Source of the DNA: Corynebacterium hansenii
Lineage (GTDB): Bacteria; Actinomycetota; Actinomycetes; Mycobacteriales; Mycobacteriaceae
Assembly: GCF_030408795.1 (NCBI RefSeq)
Contig: NZ_CP047211.1
Span: 2,418,001 to 2,482,000, forward strand
DNA: 64,000 bases
Reading direction: 5' to 3'
The first letter of the stretch is position 1, and each line of letters opens with the position of its first letter. The translations under genes and the position numbers were made by a program. A model generated the notes under the pieces. It saw only the letters and a program-made list of their open reading frames with translations, was not told where the DNA came from and did not search any database. Of the stretch, positions 53,694 to 63,525 are shown piece by piece.

Positions 53694-55512
53694 CGCCATC
53701 GAACGTGACCAGGCACCGTCCACGACATCGCCGCTGGCGGTGCTGAAGGATCCGCTGCTGCTGAAGACGAGCGCGGATCTGTTCGGCCCCGAGGGGCGGG
53801 CGCTGCTGCGCAAGTCGATCCTGTTCACCGTCCTTTCGGGGCTGGTGGACGGCGCCTCGCTGCTGGCGCTGCTGCCGGCGGCCCTGTCGTTGAGCACCGG
53901 AGCCCCCGCGTGGGGCCTCGGCGTCGGAGGGTGGCTCTGCGTCCTCCTCGCGTTCGCCGCCCTGGGGGCCGTGTTCCGCTACCTGGGCCAGCGCATCGGG
54001 TACGTGTCGACGCTCGCCTTCATGCGCACCGCCCACAAGGCCATCGGTCGCGCGTTGTCGGGCCTGCCGCTGGGCTGGTTCCGGACCGAACGCACCGGAG
54101 GCCTGTCCCATCTGGTGTCGGACGGCTTCATGAAGGCCGGCGCCGCATTCGCGCACATCATGACCACGGCGCTCGGCAATGCCGTGGCACTGCTCACGAT
54201 CGTCGCGGGCACGTGGTTCTGGAGCCCGCGCCTGGGGCTGATCCTCACCATCGCCGCGCCCCTGACCATGGCCATCCTGGTCCTGGCCCAGTCCGTCAAG
54301 CGCATCGCCGGTGAACGGGCCCGCCCCGCTGAACGGGAACTCGCGTCCAGGATCGTCGAATACGCCGGGTGCCAGCCGGCGCTGCGGGCGGCCGGCCGCG
54401 CGGGCGACTTCCGCCCGCTCGTCGCCGCCGCCGCGGAGGACGGCCGGGCGCGCCGCCGCGAGCTGTGGCTGAGCCTCGTCGCGATCCTCCTGAACGGCAT
54501 GATCGTGCAGGCGGTGGCGGTCACCATCATCACCGTCGCGGCATCGCTCGCCGTCGACGGCACGATGGGACCGATCGAGACGATGGCCTTCATCGGCCTC
54601 GCGCTGCGGTTCACGCGCATCCTGGAGGAACTGGGCCAGGCGTTCGTCGGCATCGAGATGGGCCGCGCCCCGATCGACGAGGCGAACCGCATCATCCGCG
54701 AACCCGTGCTGCCCGAACCCGCGGCCCCGGCGGAGCTGACCACGCCGGGCACGGTCGAGTTCGAGGACGTGTCCTTCGGCTACTCCCCCGACCACATGGT
54801 GCTGCGCAACATCGATTTCACCGCCGCGCCGGGGACGATGACCGCCCTCGTCGGCCCCTCGGGGTCGGGCAAGACCACCATCGAACGCCTGATCTCCCGG
54901 TGGTGGGACGTCGATTCCGGGACGGTCCGGGTCGGCGGCGCCGACGTCCGCGACCAGACCACCGAGCAGTTGATGGCGCAGCTGTCGATGGTCTTCCAGG
55001 ACGTGTACCTCTTCGACGACACGTTGGAGGAGAACATCCGCGTCGGCCGCCGCGACGCCACCGACGCCGAAGTCCGCGAAGCCGCCGACCTCGCCGGCGT
55101 CACCTCCATCGCCGACAGGCTCCCCGCCGGCTGGTCGACCCGGGTCGGCGAGGGAGGGCGCTCGCTCTCCGGCGGCGAGCGCCAGCGCGTGTCCATCGCC
55201 CGGGCGCTGCTGAAGAATTCGCCCATCGTGCTTTTCGACGAGGCGACCAGCGCGCTCGACGCGGAAAACGAGGCGAATATCCTGGCCAGCGTCGAAAAGC
55301 TGCGTGCGACGTCGACGTTCATCGTCGTCGCGCACAAGCTCGACACCGTGCGCACCGCGGACCAGATCATCGTCCTCGGCGAGGACGGCCGCGTCGCCGA
55401 GCGGGGCACCCACGATGACCTGTACGCCGCCGGCGGCGCCTACCGCCGGTTCTGGGATCTGCGGGAGGCCGCGACCGGGTGGGCGCTGGCCGGGGGACGG
55501 CAGACGGACTGA
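53686..55512 (+). CDS. ABC transporter with fused TMD-NBD, IrtB/YbtQ-like half
   Basis: A 608-residue partner: six helices (about 40-310), NBD with Walker A GPSGSGKTT, signature LSGGERQR and Walker B VLFDEATSALD. The ATG lies within the end of the first ABC gene. Iron-linked context (DtxR-like box upstream, SIP reductase and ECF genes convergent) supports a siderophore role. Confidence 0.86.
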   Translation: MSNAIERDQAPSTTSPLAVLKDPLLLKTSADLFGPEGRALLRKSILFTVLSGLVDGASLLALLPAALSLSTGAPAWGLGVGGWLCVLLAFAALGAVFRYLGQRIGYVSTLAFMRTAHKAIGRALSGLPLGWFRTERTGGLSHLVSDGFMKAGAAFAHIMTTALGNAVALLTIVAGTWFWSPRLGLILTIAAPLTMAILVLAQSVKRIAGERARPAERELASRIVEYAGCQPALRAAGRAGDFRPLVAAAAEDGRARRRELWLSLVAILLNGMIVQAVAVTIITVAASLAVDGTMGPIETMAFIGLALRFTRILEELGQAFVGIEMGRAPIDEANRIIREPVLPEPAAPAELTTPGTVEFEDVSFGYSPDHMVLRNIDFTAAPGTMTALVGPSGSGKTTIERLISRWWDVDSGTVRVGGADVRDQTTEQLMAQLSMVFQDVYLFDDTLEENIRVGRRDATDAEVREAADLAGVTSIADRLPAGWSTRVGEGGRSLSGGERQRVSIARALLKNSPIVLFDEATSALDAENEANILASVEKLRATSTFIVVAHKLDTVRTADQIIVLGEDGRVAERGTHDDLYAAGGAYRRFWDLREAATGWALAGGRQTD

Positions 55513-55589
55513 GCGCGGCGGCGCCCCCGGGGCGTCGAACCGCGACCGGCGGGATTCTCCCCCGATGGTCCCGGCCGTGCCCGGGCCCC

Positions 55590-56318
55590 TCAGACCAGGG
55601 CGTACGCCCCGACCGACGCAGCCCACACCCCGAGCAACAGTCCCCAATCGGCGGGCCGGAAGGGCCGGTCGTACCGCACCGTGCGGGTCGGCCCGGCCCC
55701 GAATCCCCGTGACTCGAGTGCCAGGGCCAGGTCGTCCGCATGCCGAAACGACGCGACGAGTACCGGCACGACGATGCGCGGCGTGATCCACCGCCTGCCC
55801 CGCGAGTTCAACCGGGCCCGCATCGCCGCCGTCGCAAGGTCGTCGGAGAGGATGCGGGCGAAAACCCCGCCGACGCCGACGACGTCGACGACCCGGTAGG
55901 GCACCCGGAACCGGGTGATCATCGTGTCGCGCATCTCGCGCCACCGCAGGAACGGCAACGGGGCGGCCGACAGAACGGCCATCGCCGCCAGCCGCGACGC
56001 CAGCATCGACGCCGCGAGTGCACGGTCCGCGGTGACTCCGAGGACCGTGGGCCCCGGTGCTGCCGCTACGCCCGGCGGTGACGGCACCCCACCGGGATCA
56101 CCCGGGATCCACGGCAGGAATGCGAAGAACACCAACGCGGCGATGCCCACGGTGATCGCACCCAGCATCAGCCCGTCGCGCGGGCGGAATACGGTGACGG
56201 CCGCGACGGCGGCGAGGGCGCACACGACGGGATAGGAATGCCCGTCCGCGGCCAGGGACAGCAGGATCGCCGGAACGGGAAACAGCGCCAACAGGAGAGA
56301 ATGCGGGGCACGGATCAT
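55590..56318 (-). CDS. ecfT: ECF transporter transmembrane protein EcfT (CbiQ family)
   Basis: A 242-residue protein with five to six helices and the two EcfT coupling motifs, AMRARLNSRG and ALESRGFG, whose Ala-Arg-Gly cores contact the ATPases. Last gene of the SIP-S-A-T operon; its ATG overlaps the ATPase stop. Confidence 0.88.
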   Translation of the reverse strand: MIRAPHSLLLALFPVPAILLSLAADGHSYPVVCALAAVAAVTVFRPRDGLMLGAITVGIAALVFFAFLPWIPGDPGGVPSPPGVAAAPGPTVLGVTADRALAASMLASRLAAMAVLSAAPLPFLRWREMRDTMITRFRVPYRVVDVVGVGGVFARILSDDLATAAMRARLNSRGRRWITPRIVVPVLVASFRHADDLALALESRGFGAGPTRTVRYDRPFRPADWGLLLGVWAASVGAYALV

Positions 56319-57937
56319 GCGGCGCCCCGATTCCGCGGCACCTCGGCGCAGACCGCCCGATCGTCGTCAAGCCGAATGCGGTGCGTGGCGACGGCCTCCG
56401 CAAGTTGCGCATCATGAGTCGAAATGAGCGTCACCCGATCGTCGGCCCCATCGGCGATGAGGTCGCGGACCCGCCGCAGACCGTCGGCGTCCTGGGCGCT
56501 GGTGGGCTCGTCGAGGAGCAGCACGCGGGGCCGGCCCGCCACGGCCGCCGCCACCGACAGGCGCTGCCGCTGGCCCCCGGAAAGAGTCAGGGGGTGGCGC
56601 CGCCCGGTCCCGGAAAGCCCCGAGCGGCGCAGGATCCGGTCGATGTCACTGGCGGCGCCGGCGCCGCCGGGTTCGCTCCGGGGACCGCCCCGCACGGCCG
56701 CGACGCGCGAAGGCCGGCGACCTCCAGCCGCCAACGCGCCCGCGAGCTCGTCGTGCACCGTGCCCGCGAACATGAGGTCCCCTCCCCGCTGCGGCGAATA
56801 CCCGATCCCGGCGCGGATGCGGGCCCGCCGACCGGGGAGAATCGTCCCCGATGCCCCGCGCCGCTTGCCCGCGATGGCGTCGAGCAACGTGGTCTTGCCC
56901 GAACCGTTGCCACCGGTGATCACGGCGACGGCGCCTTTCGGAAGCGTGAAAGCGACGTCGTCGAGCACCGTGCGCCCGTGCCTGCGGACGGTGAGGCCCC
57001 GCACCTCCAGGCCGGGCATCGCCGGCTCGGGAGTCACGGGCGAAGCGGGAGCGGACGCGGCGAACCCGAACAAGGCGGGAACGGCGGCGTTCGAACCGGA
57101 GGCATCCGGCCCGGCGCCGCCATGGACGTCGCCCGGGACCCCGGCCGCGAACGCCGCCGGAATCCGCACCCCGAGGCGCGCGCACTCGTCCGCCGCACCG
57201 GCGTACACGTCCGCCGGGGCGCCATCCAGCGCGATGCTCCCGTCATGGTCGAGGACGATGACCCGGTCCGCGTGGGGAAGATGCGCATCCGCCCGGTGGT
57301 CGATGGCGATGACCGTGACGTCGCCCAACCCCCGGATGGTCCGCGAGAACGCCGAGGCGGCGGCGTCGTCGAGCTGGGAGGTGACCTCGTCGAGGACGAT
57401 GACCGGCGCGCCGGGCGCCAGCGACGCGGCCAGGGCGAGCCGCTGCTGTTCACCGCCGGAAATCGCGAACGGGCTCGCCCGGTGCGGGAGGTGGCCCAGG
57501 CGCGTCGCCGCGAGCAGGTCCAGGGCTCCGCGGTCGCCCTCGGGCGCCGGGATCAGGCGGTAATCGAAGGGCGCGCGGACCTCGTCGAGCACCCCGGACG
57601 CGCACAATTGCCGTTCCGGATGCTGCCACACCGCGGCGACGATGCCTCCCCTGTCCGCGGGGGACACGTCCGCCAGCCGACGGCCCCCGACCGAAACCGA
57701 ACCATGCACCCGCGCCCCCTCGAGGTGTCCCGCGCAGGCCAGGGCGAGAGTGCTCTTCCCACTGCCCGTGGGCCCCGACACCAGCGTGTACGTCCCCGCC
57801 GCGAAGTCGACGTCGAGGCCGCCGAAGACGGTGCGGCCGCCCGGGTACCCGACCCGCAGACCGCGGATCGAGACCGCGGCGGAGCCGGCATTCGCCGTCC
57901 GCGGCGCGTCCGCGCGGCTATCGGCCGACCGGGGCAT
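56315..57937 (-). CDS. ECF transporter duplicated ATPase (EcfA-EcfA')
   Basis: A 540-residue protein with two ABC domains: Walker A GPTGSGKST and GGNGSGKTT, signatures ISGGEQQR and LSGGQRQR, Walker B VIVLDEVTSQLD and VLLLDEPTSAQD. A Gly/Ala-rich linker joins them. The ATG at 57937 is used because it overlaps the S-component stop by 20 bp; the longer frame to 57997 has no ribosome site. A dispersed-motif copy encodes RLDDD near the C-terminus. Confidence 0.87.
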   Translation of the reverse strand: MPRSADSRADAPRTANAGSAAVSIRGLRVGYPGGRTVFGGLDVDFAAGTYTLVSGPTGSGKSTLALACAGHLEGARVHGSVSVGGRRLADVSPADRGGIVAAVWQHPERQLCASGVLDEVRAPFDYRLIPAPEGDRGALDLLAATRLGHLPHRASPFAISGGEQQRLALAASLAPGAPVIVLDEVTSQLDDAAASAFSRTIRGLGDVTVIAIDHRADAHLPHADRVIVLDHDGSIALDGAPADVYAGAADECARLGVRIPAAFAAGVPGDVHGGAGPDASGSNAAVPALFGFAASAPASPVTPEPAMPGLEVRGLTVRRHGRTVLDDVAFTLPKGAVAVITGGNGSGKTTLLDAIAGKRRGASGTILPGRRARIRAGIGYSPQRGGDLMFAGTVHDELAGALAAGGRRPSRVAAVRGGPRSEPGGAGAASDIDRILRRSGLSGTGRRHPLTLSGGQRQRLSVAAAVAGRPRVLLLDEPTSAQDADGLRRVRDLIADGADDRVTLISTHDAQLAEAVATHRIRLDDDRAVCAEVPRNRGAA

Positions 57938-58574
57938 CGTCCGCCTCCGCCGGATCGCCGTCCCAGTCATGCCCGACGACGCCCTGCGGATCCACACCCA
58001 CGCGAAGCAGCGCGTTGACCAGCACGTACGCCAGCCACCCGTAAACGAGCCCCAAGGCCACCCGCACGACCGCAGCGGCGACCTTCAGTTCGGCGGGGAT
58101 GAGGAGGAACTCCTTGTACAGGAACATGAACCCGAACATCATCGCCGCGACGAGGACGCCGGAGATCAGCGCGATGACCAGTGAGCTGCGCGGCAGCCGG
58201 GCACGCTCGGCGGCGGTGACGCGGGCGGGCGCCGCGCCCAGCTTCCGCGCGACCAAGAACACGATCTCGACGACGATGCCGCCGCAGAGGGACAACGCGC
58301 CGACGCCGATCACCGCGCCGATGAACGACGTCAGCAACGCCGCCCCGCTGCGCTGCACGAGCAACGCCGCCGCGATGATGACCAGGAACCACGGCAACGG
58401 AGCGGGGAAGCTCAACCACGGGGCGCCCGCGGCCAACGCCAACCCGAGGAACCGCGAGAGATGGATGAGCACCGCGGTGAAGGCGCCCAGGACCGCACAT
58501 GCCAGCAGCGAGCGCGTCGTCAAGCGAGAATGGGCGGCCCGCGAGCGGGACGCCGGGGCGATCGTTTCCCTCAT
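57918..58574 (-). CDS. ECF transporter S component (MptD-like)
   Basis: A 218-residue membrane protein with six helices, position two in an operon with EcfA and EcfT. It starts 4 nt after the SIP stop. The fold and context suggest a substrate-binding S component; members of such operons are often grouped as MptD-like. The substrate is presumably an iron-siderophore-related compound, but this is inferred from neighbours. A dispersed-motif copy encodes RLTTR (58515-58525). Confidence 0.75.
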   Translation of the reverse strand: MRETIAPASRSRAAHSRLTTRSLLACAVLGAFTAVLIHLSRFLGLALAAGAPWLSFPAPLPWFLVIIAAALLVQRSGAALLTSFIGAVIGVGALSLCGGIVVEIVFLVARKLGAAPARVTAAERARLPRSSLVIALISGVLVAAMMFGFMFLYKEFLLIPAELKVAAAVVRVALGLVYGWLAYVLVNALLRVGVDPQGVVGHDWDGDPAEADDAPVGR

Positions 58575-58578
58575 GAAC

Positions 58579-59583
58579 CTAGCCCTCCACGTCGAGGTCG
58601 AGGTCGTCCGCGGCGTCGAAACCCTTGCCGGCGGCGAGCAGTTCCCGCATGCGCCGCAGACGGTTCAGGTCCGCCATGGTCGCCGACGACCCCCGACGCC
58701 AGTAACCGGACAGGCGCATCCGTTCGCGCGGCAACCCGAGTTCGTCGCGGCAGCGGGCCCGGATCGCCCGGATGTCATCTCTTTCGCCCGCCGCCCACAC
58801 GCTTGCCCCCGCAGGCACGTCGAGCGAACGAAACACCTCGCTCAGGGGGCCGGCACCGGCGGCGGACGGATCCACGACCACCAGAGACACGTCCGCGCCG
58901 ATCTCGACCCCATGGGCGGTGAGCTCGGCGATGAACAGGTCGACGTGGTCCTCCGGTGCGGCAACGACCACGTGGTCGCGGGAACCACCGCGCGCGGTGC
59001 CCGCGAGAATCCCCGCCAACGCGGGGAGCCCACTGGAATCGGCGAGGAAATGGCGCGGCTCGCCCGGCACCGGCAGCTGATGTCCCCGCGGGCCGGTGAC
59101 CACGATGGCGTCGCCGGGGCGCGCCCCCGCCAGCCAGGTCATCATCGGCGACGGGTCCGCGTGCCGGACGACATCGATGTCCATGCGCCGTTGCGCCGCA
59201 TCGAAGCCGGCGACCGTGTACACCCTCGAAGAGGTCGCCGGACCCGCGCCCGGCTCACCGGCGCCCGGGTCGTCGGTGCCCGCTCCCGGGTTATCGGTGC
59301 CCGCGCCAGTGATCGCGGCAGCCCCCGCGAGTTCCGGGGAGGCCACGGGCACGGCGAGGCGCACGGCGACGTTCGGTCCGTCCCAGCCCACGAGAACGTC
59401 GTCGCCGGACAACGTCCCGGAGATCCGGACCAGCCCTTCGGCGCGATCGGAGATGCCGGTGAGCGTCCATGTGCGCTGCTCCAGGCCGGCCCGATGCGCC
59501 GGGTCGTTCAGGATCGCCTCGAGCGCCGTGCGCTCCTCGGGATCGAGCACCACCGTGGATGCGCGGGGTTCTGTCGGGTTCAT
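58579..59583 (-). CDS. Siderophore-interacting protein (FAD-dependent ferric reductase)
   Basis: A 334-residue ViuB/SIP-like flavoprotein: an N-terminal DUF2470-like region of about 90 residues (ILNDPAHRAGLEQ), an FAD domain with RVYTVAGFD (the RXYT motif) and ending GPRGHQL, and an NAD(P)H domain with FLADSSGLPALAGIL and the C-terminal WAAGERD and LSGYWRRG. A Gly/Ala/Asp repeat (GAGTDNPGAGTDDPGAG) is inserted in the FAD domain. It reduces ferric siderophores in the cytosol. ATG at 59583 has AAAGG upstream; the one at 59610 does not. Confidence 0.9.
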   Translation of the reverse strand: MNPTEPRASTVVLDPEERTALEAILNDPAHRAGLEQRTWTLTGISDRAEGLVRISGTLSGDDVLVGWDGPNVAVRLAVPVASPELAGAAAITGAGTDNPGAGTDDPGAGEPGAGPATSSRVYTVAGFDAAQRRMDIDVVRHADPSPMMTWLAGARPGDAIVVTGPRGHQLPVPGEPRHFLADSSGLPALAGILAGTARGGSRDHVVVAAPEDHVDLFIAELTAHGVEIGADVSLVVVDPSAAGAGPLSEVFRSLDVPAGASVWAAGERDDIRAIRARCRDELGLPRERMRLSGYWRRGSSATMADLNRLRRMRELLAAGKGFDAADDLDLDVEG

Positions 59584-59689
59584 GATGCGCCTTTCTTCCC
59601 GGTTCCCCACCGGGGTTCTTCCCGGATGCGAGCCAGGGTCATCGTCGGGTGCACCGCGGGCGCGGGCACCAATGGATCACCATAATACC

Positions 59690-59708
59690 CAAGGTAAGGC
59701 TTGGCTTT
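59690..59708 (-). promoter_or_regulatory. Possible DtxR-like site upstream of the SIP operon
   Basis: CAAGGTAAGGCTTGGCTTT has one good half site (AAGGTAAGGCT) and about 11 of 19 consensus matches. It lies 107 bp upstream of the SIP start and 78 bp upstream of the DUF1707 gene on the other strand. Confidence 0.45.
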
Positions 59709-59772
59709 CCTGTCTGGCGCTTTTCTTCCCAACGCTCCTGGCCATGCCCGGGATGGCCGTCGCCGGGTGCAC

Positions 59773-59778
59773 TAAGCT
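59773..59778 (+). promoter_or_regulatory. -10 element TAAGCT of the DUF1707 gene
   Basis: TAAGCT ends 7 nt before the ATG at 59786; no Shine-Dalgarno, so probably leaderless. Confidence 0.4.
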
Positions 59779-59785
59779 CGCCATC

Positions 59786-60691
59786 ATGACGGCCTACCAC
59801 GGAAACCCCACGGGAGACGGCGCCGGCTACCGCATCAGCGACGCCGAGCGCGAAGCGGCGATGGCCAGTCTCGGCCGCGCTTTCTCCGAGGGCCGCCTGA
59901 CCATCGACGAGTACGACGAGCGCGTCCGCCAGGTTGCCTGCGCCCGGACAGGCACCGAGCTGGTGCCGCTTTTCGACGACCTCCCCGCCTCCCGCGTGAG
60001 CGGCCTCCCCGGGCAGGCGCCGGCGAAGCTCTACGCCGGCGAGGAGATCGACGCCGCCTACCGGCACGGCAAGAAGACCCGGTTGGGGCTCCTGGGCTTG
60101 ACGACGGTCGGGTCCGCCGCGGGCGCCATCGTCTGGGGTTCGATTGCCGGGTCGTCGCTGCCGGCGGTGCTGTTGCTGCTGATCCCGACGGTGTGGCTGA
60201 TGCTCTACGTGATGAAGGTCGGCCCCGATTCGTGGCACGTCCCCAGCCCCCAGTCGGTCGAGCGGCAGCGGCTGCGCGAGCTGCGGTCGTCCGAGAAGCT
60301 CCGCGCCGCCGAACGGAAGGCCGCCGAGCAGGAGCGCGCCGCGAAGCAGAAGCTGCTGGAAGATGAGCGCCTCGCCGCACTGCGGCTGGAACGCAAGGCG
60401 CAGGCGGAGGAGCTGACCAGCCGCGCACTCGGCATCGTCAACAAGGCCTTCGACCCGGAGACCATGAGCAACTTGGGCGAGATGGGCAAGAGCGGGCTGA
60501 AGGGCACCGCCGGATTCTTCGGCCGGGGCTCCGGTGGCCGTGGTGCCGGTGGCGCAGGTGGTGCCGGAGATGCGGGCGGCGCCGGTGGTGCAGGTCGTAC
60601 TGGAGATGCGGGCGGCGCCGGCAACGGGAACGACGCGGGCGGCCCCACGCCGGGACCTTCCGGCGGAAACCCCTACGGCCGCGGTCAGTAG
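59786..60691 (+). CDS. DUF1707 domain membrane protein
   Basis: A 301-residue protein. Residues about 15-67 are a DUF1707 domain (YRISDAEREAAMASLGRAF, DEYDERV), common at the N-terminus of actinobacterial envelope proteins. Two adjacent helices follow (about 97-135), then a long Arg/Glu/Lys/Ala coiled coil (about 150-225) and a Gly/Ala/Asp-rich C-terminal tail. The gene encodes GLTTV with a GCTTGACGACG copy (60096-60106). Function unknown. Confidence 0.82.
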   Translation: MTAYHGNPTGDGAGYRISDAEREAAMASLGRAFSEGRLTIDEYDERVRQVACARTGTELVPLFDDLPASRVSGLPGQAPAKLYAGEEIDAAYRHGKKTRLGLLGLTTVGSAAGAIVWGSIAGSSLPAVLLLLIPTVWLMLYVMKVGPDSWHVPSPQSVERQRLRELRSSEKLRAAERKAAEQERAAKQKLLEDERLAALRLERKAQAEELTSRALGIVNKAFDPETMSNLGEMGKSGLKGTAGFFGRGSGGRGAGGAGGAGDAGGAGGAGRTGDAGGAGNGNDAGGPTPGPSGGNPYGRGQ

Positions 60692-60723
60692 TCGCCGACG
60701 ACCCCTCCCCCCTCCCCCACACG

Positions 60724-60791
60724 CAGATGCGCCAGGTCCGTGCAGATGCGCCCGTTGCAACGGGTGCATCTGCACGGACCTGGCGCATCTG
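60724..60791. repeat. 31-bp-stem hairpin between convergent genes
   Basis: Arms 60724-60754 and 60761-60791 are complementary at 30 of 31 positions around the loop TTGCAA. Within each arm CAGATGCGCC (or its complement) occurs twice. The inner 13 bp, GCAGATGCGCCCG with CGGGTGCATCTGC, is a relative of the upper stem at 23404-23435. It may be a bidirectional terminator for the DUF1707 and metG genes, or a mobile palindromic unit. Confidence 0.85.
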
Positions 60792-60884
60792 GCTCGGTGG
60801 GGCGCCGCCGGCCGTGCCGATCTGGCTGGAGCCGCGGGATCAACGGATTGACCGACGCCGGCCGTGGCCGAGGCGCCTCGGCCC

Positions 60885-62738
60885 CTACTGCTCCGGGTTC
60901 ACCGGCGCCCACTCCGGGCCGGTCTCGGCCAACTCCGGATCGAGCTTCGCGAACAGCGGCTTCGGCTTCGACAGCGCCGTCCCCGGCACCATCTCCACGC
61001 GGCCCCACGTCGCCTGCTGCGACGCATAGTCGCCCATGATCACCGGGTACGTCCGACCCGCCTCCGGCAGGCCCACGCCCACCGGCTCGACCGGCATGTC
61101 GTCGGCGACCTCGCGGATCTCCGGCATCGCCGACCACGTCCCCTCGCGGCCCAGGGTTTCGTGGACCTTCTGCGCCGACGCCGGCAGGAACGGGGTCAGC
61201 ATGGTGTTGCAGTCCGACACCACCTGCAGCGCCGTCCACAGCACGGTGGCCAGACGCTCGCGCTGCGACTCGTCCTTCGCCAGCTTCCACGGCTCCTGCG
61301 CCGCGATGTACGCGTTCGCCTCGCCCACGACGTGCATCGCGGCCGTCACCGCGGCTCGGAAACGGGACGCGGCGAGCGCCCGCCCGGCTTCATCGAAAGT
61401 GCGGGCCGCCAAATCGAGGAGCGCGGCGTCGTCGTCAAGCAAAGTGCCCGGCTGCGGGACCTCGCCGAAATTCTTGTGTGCCATGGACACGGTGCGGTTG
61501 ACCAGGTTGCCCCAACCGTTGGCCAGCTCGTTGTTCACGCGGCGGACGAACTCGTCCCACGTGAAGTCGGTGTCCTGGTTCTCCGGGCCGGCCACCGCGA
61601 TGAAGTAGCGCAGCGGGTCGGGGCCGAACTCGGCCAGGAAGTCCTTGACGTAGATGACCACGCCCTTCGACGACGAGAACTTCGAGCCCGACATGGTCAG
61701 GTACTCCGACGACACGACCTCCGTCGGCAGCGCCAGATCGCCCAGCTGCCCCGCCTCGCCGCCGCGCGAGCCCTTGCCCGCGTAGCCCAGCAGCTCCGCC
61801 GGCCAGATCTGCGAGTGGAAGGTGATGTTGTCCTTGCCCATGAAGTAGAAGGACTCGGCACCCGCGCCGTCCTCGCCGCCGCCGACGTTCCAGAACTCGC
61901 GCCACGCGTCCGGGCGGCCGATGCGGTGCGCCCACTCGATGGACGCCGACAGGTAGCCGACGACGGCGTCGAACCACACGTACAGCTTCTTCGCCTTGTC
62001 ATCCGACCAGCCGTCGAGCGGGATGGGCACGCCCCAGTCGATGTCGCGGGTCATGGCGCGCGGGCGGATGTCCTCGAGGAGGTTGAGCGAGAACTTCAGC
62101 ACGTTCGGGCGCCAGTCCTCGCGGGCGCGCAGCCACTCCGCCAGCGACTCCGCGATGGCGGGGAGGTCGAGGAGGAAATGCTCGGTCTCGACGAACTTCG
62201 GGGTCTCGCCGTTGATCTTCGACACCGGGTCGATGAGGTCGGCCGGGTCGAGCTGGTTGCCGCAGTTGTCGCACTGGTCGCCGCGGGCGCCGGACGCGCC
62301 GCAGATGGGGCACGTGCCCTCGATGTAGCGGTCCGGCAGGGTGCGGCCCGTCGACGGCGAAATGGCGCCCATGGTCGTCTGCTTGACCATGTAGCCGTTG
62401 TCGTGCAGCCCGCGGAACAGCTCCTGCACCACCGCGTAATGGTTGCGGGTGGTGGTGCGGGTGAACAGGTCGTAGGACAGCCCCAGGCCGGCGAGGTCCT
62501 CGACGATCTGCCGGTTGTACCGGTCGGCGAGCTCCTGGACGGTGACGCCCTCCTTCTCCGCCTGCACCAGCAGCGGGGTGCCGTGCTCGTCGGTGCCGGA
62601 GACCATCAGCACCTCGTTGCCCGCCATGCGCTGGTAGCGGGCGAAGACGTCGGACGGGACGCCGAACCCGGCGACGTGCCCGATGTGGCGGGGGCCGTTG
62701 GCGTACGGCCAGGCGACGGCGGTGAGGATGCGAGACAT
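60885..62738 (-). CDS. metG: Methionyl-tRNA synthetase
   Basis: A 617-residue class I synthetase: HIGH motif as PRHIGHVAG, a four-Cys zinc knuckle CPICG and CDNCG, and the KMSKS equivalent SKFSSSKG; the anticodon-binding helical domain follows. It charges tRNA-Met. The ATG at 62738 follows AAAGG; the longer frame to 62912 is not protein-like. A dispersed-motif copy encodes LLDDDAALL (61430-61440). Usual neighbour of tatD, from which it is here separated by 9.5 kb. Confidence 0.95.
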   Translation of the reverse strand: MSRILTAVAWPYANGPRHIGHVAGFGVPSDVFARYQRMAGNEVLMVSGTDEHGTPLLVQAEKEGVTVQELADRYNRQIVEDLAGLGLSYDLFTRTTTRNHYAVVQELFRGLHDNGYMVKQTTMGAISPSTGRTLPDRYIEGTCPICGASGARGDQCDNCGNQLDPADLIDPVSKINGETPKFVETEHFLLDLPAIAESLAEWLRAREDWRPNVLKFSLNLLEDIRPRAMTRDIDWGVPIPLDGWSDDKAKKLYVWFDAVVGYLSASIEWAHRIGRPDAWREFWNVGGGEDGAGAESFYFMGKDNITFHSQIWPAELLGYAGKGSRGGEAGQLGDLALPTEVVSSEYLTMSGSKFSSSKGVVIYVKDFLAEFGPDPLRYFIAVAGPENQDTDFTWDEFVRRVNNELANGWGNLVNRTVSMAHKNFGEVPQPGTLLDDDAALLDLAARTFDEAGRALAASRFRAAVTAAMHVVGEANAYIAAQEPWKLAKDESQRERLATVLWTALQVVSDCNTMLTPFLPASAQKVHETLGREGTWSAMPEIREVADDMPVEPVGVGLPEAGRTYPVIMGDYASQQATWGRVEMVPGTALSKPKPLFAKLDPELAETGPEWAPVNPEQ

Positions 62739-62944
62739 GCCTTTCAGGTTAAACCATGGCCCGGATGGCTTCGCGCAGTGTGGGCGGGGCGGAGCCACGG
62801 TCGGCGGCGCCGTGCGCGCGCCCCTTTCGCGGGGGCACCGTCGGCGGCGGGACCCGTGGCGGAGGGGGCGGTTCCCGTGCGACGATGTCCCGGTTCGCCC
62901 CGCGCACCGCACGAGGCCGCCGACGACACCGGGAGCTACCGCGC

Positions 62945-63442
62945 ATGTCCGACCAGAAGCCCGTCGATTACGAGGTTTTCCTCTCCCTGCTCATGTCCGA
63001 CCCCGGCCCGGGGGCCCGGGAAGACACGGAGGCCACCGCTTCCCCCGAACTGGGCGCCATGCTCGACGAGTTCGCCGCCGCCCACGGGGTCGATTGCGTC
63101 GACCGGGACGGGCGCACCCTCCTGATGAACGCCGTCACCCGCGGCCGCCCCGACCTCGTCGCGGGCCTGATCGAACGGGGCGCCGACGTCGACGCTTCGG
63201 ATGGCCGGGACTTCCGGGCGCTGCACTTCGCGGCGCTGGAGGACGACGTCACCTGCGCCGGGCTCCTCCTCGACGCGGGCGCCGCCATCGATCCACGCGA
63301 CGGGTGGGGCAACACCCCGCTGTGGCGCGCCGCGATGACGTTCGAGCCCGACGCGGCCGTCACCGCGTTTCTGCTGGCCCGGGGCGCCGATCCGTCCGTC
63401 GCCAACGACCATGGCGTGGCGCCGCAGGATCTGCTCGGCTGA
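62945..63442 (+). CDS. Ankyrin-repeat protein
   Basis: A 165-residue protein with three to four ankyrin units from about residue 56: [69 protein letters not shown] lies before the ATG. Such small cytosolic ankyrin proteins in actinobacteria are often next to catalase or stress genes, but no partner is visible here. Confidence 0.87.
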   Translation: MSDQKPVDYEVFLSLLMSDPGPGAREDTEATASPELGAMLDEFAAAHGVDCVDRDGRTLLMNAVTRGRPDLVAGLIERGADVDASDGRDFRALHFAALEDDVTCAGLLLDAGAAIDPRDGWGNTPLWRAAMTFEPDAAVTAFLLARGADPSVANDHGVAPQDLLG

Positions 63443-63512
63443 TCGCCGCCACCACCGCGGCACCTCCCGTGGACCGGGCTCGGGCGCGCGCCGACGCCCG
63501 CCGGCCCCCGGC

Positions 63513-63518
63513 TACGAT
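63513..63518 (+). promoter_or_regulatory. -10 element TACGAT of the PabB-like gene
   Basis: TACGAT ends 7 nt before the GTG at 63526 with no Shine-Dalgarno, consistent with a leaderless message. Confidence 0.4.
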
Positions 63519-63525
63519 CATCGGC

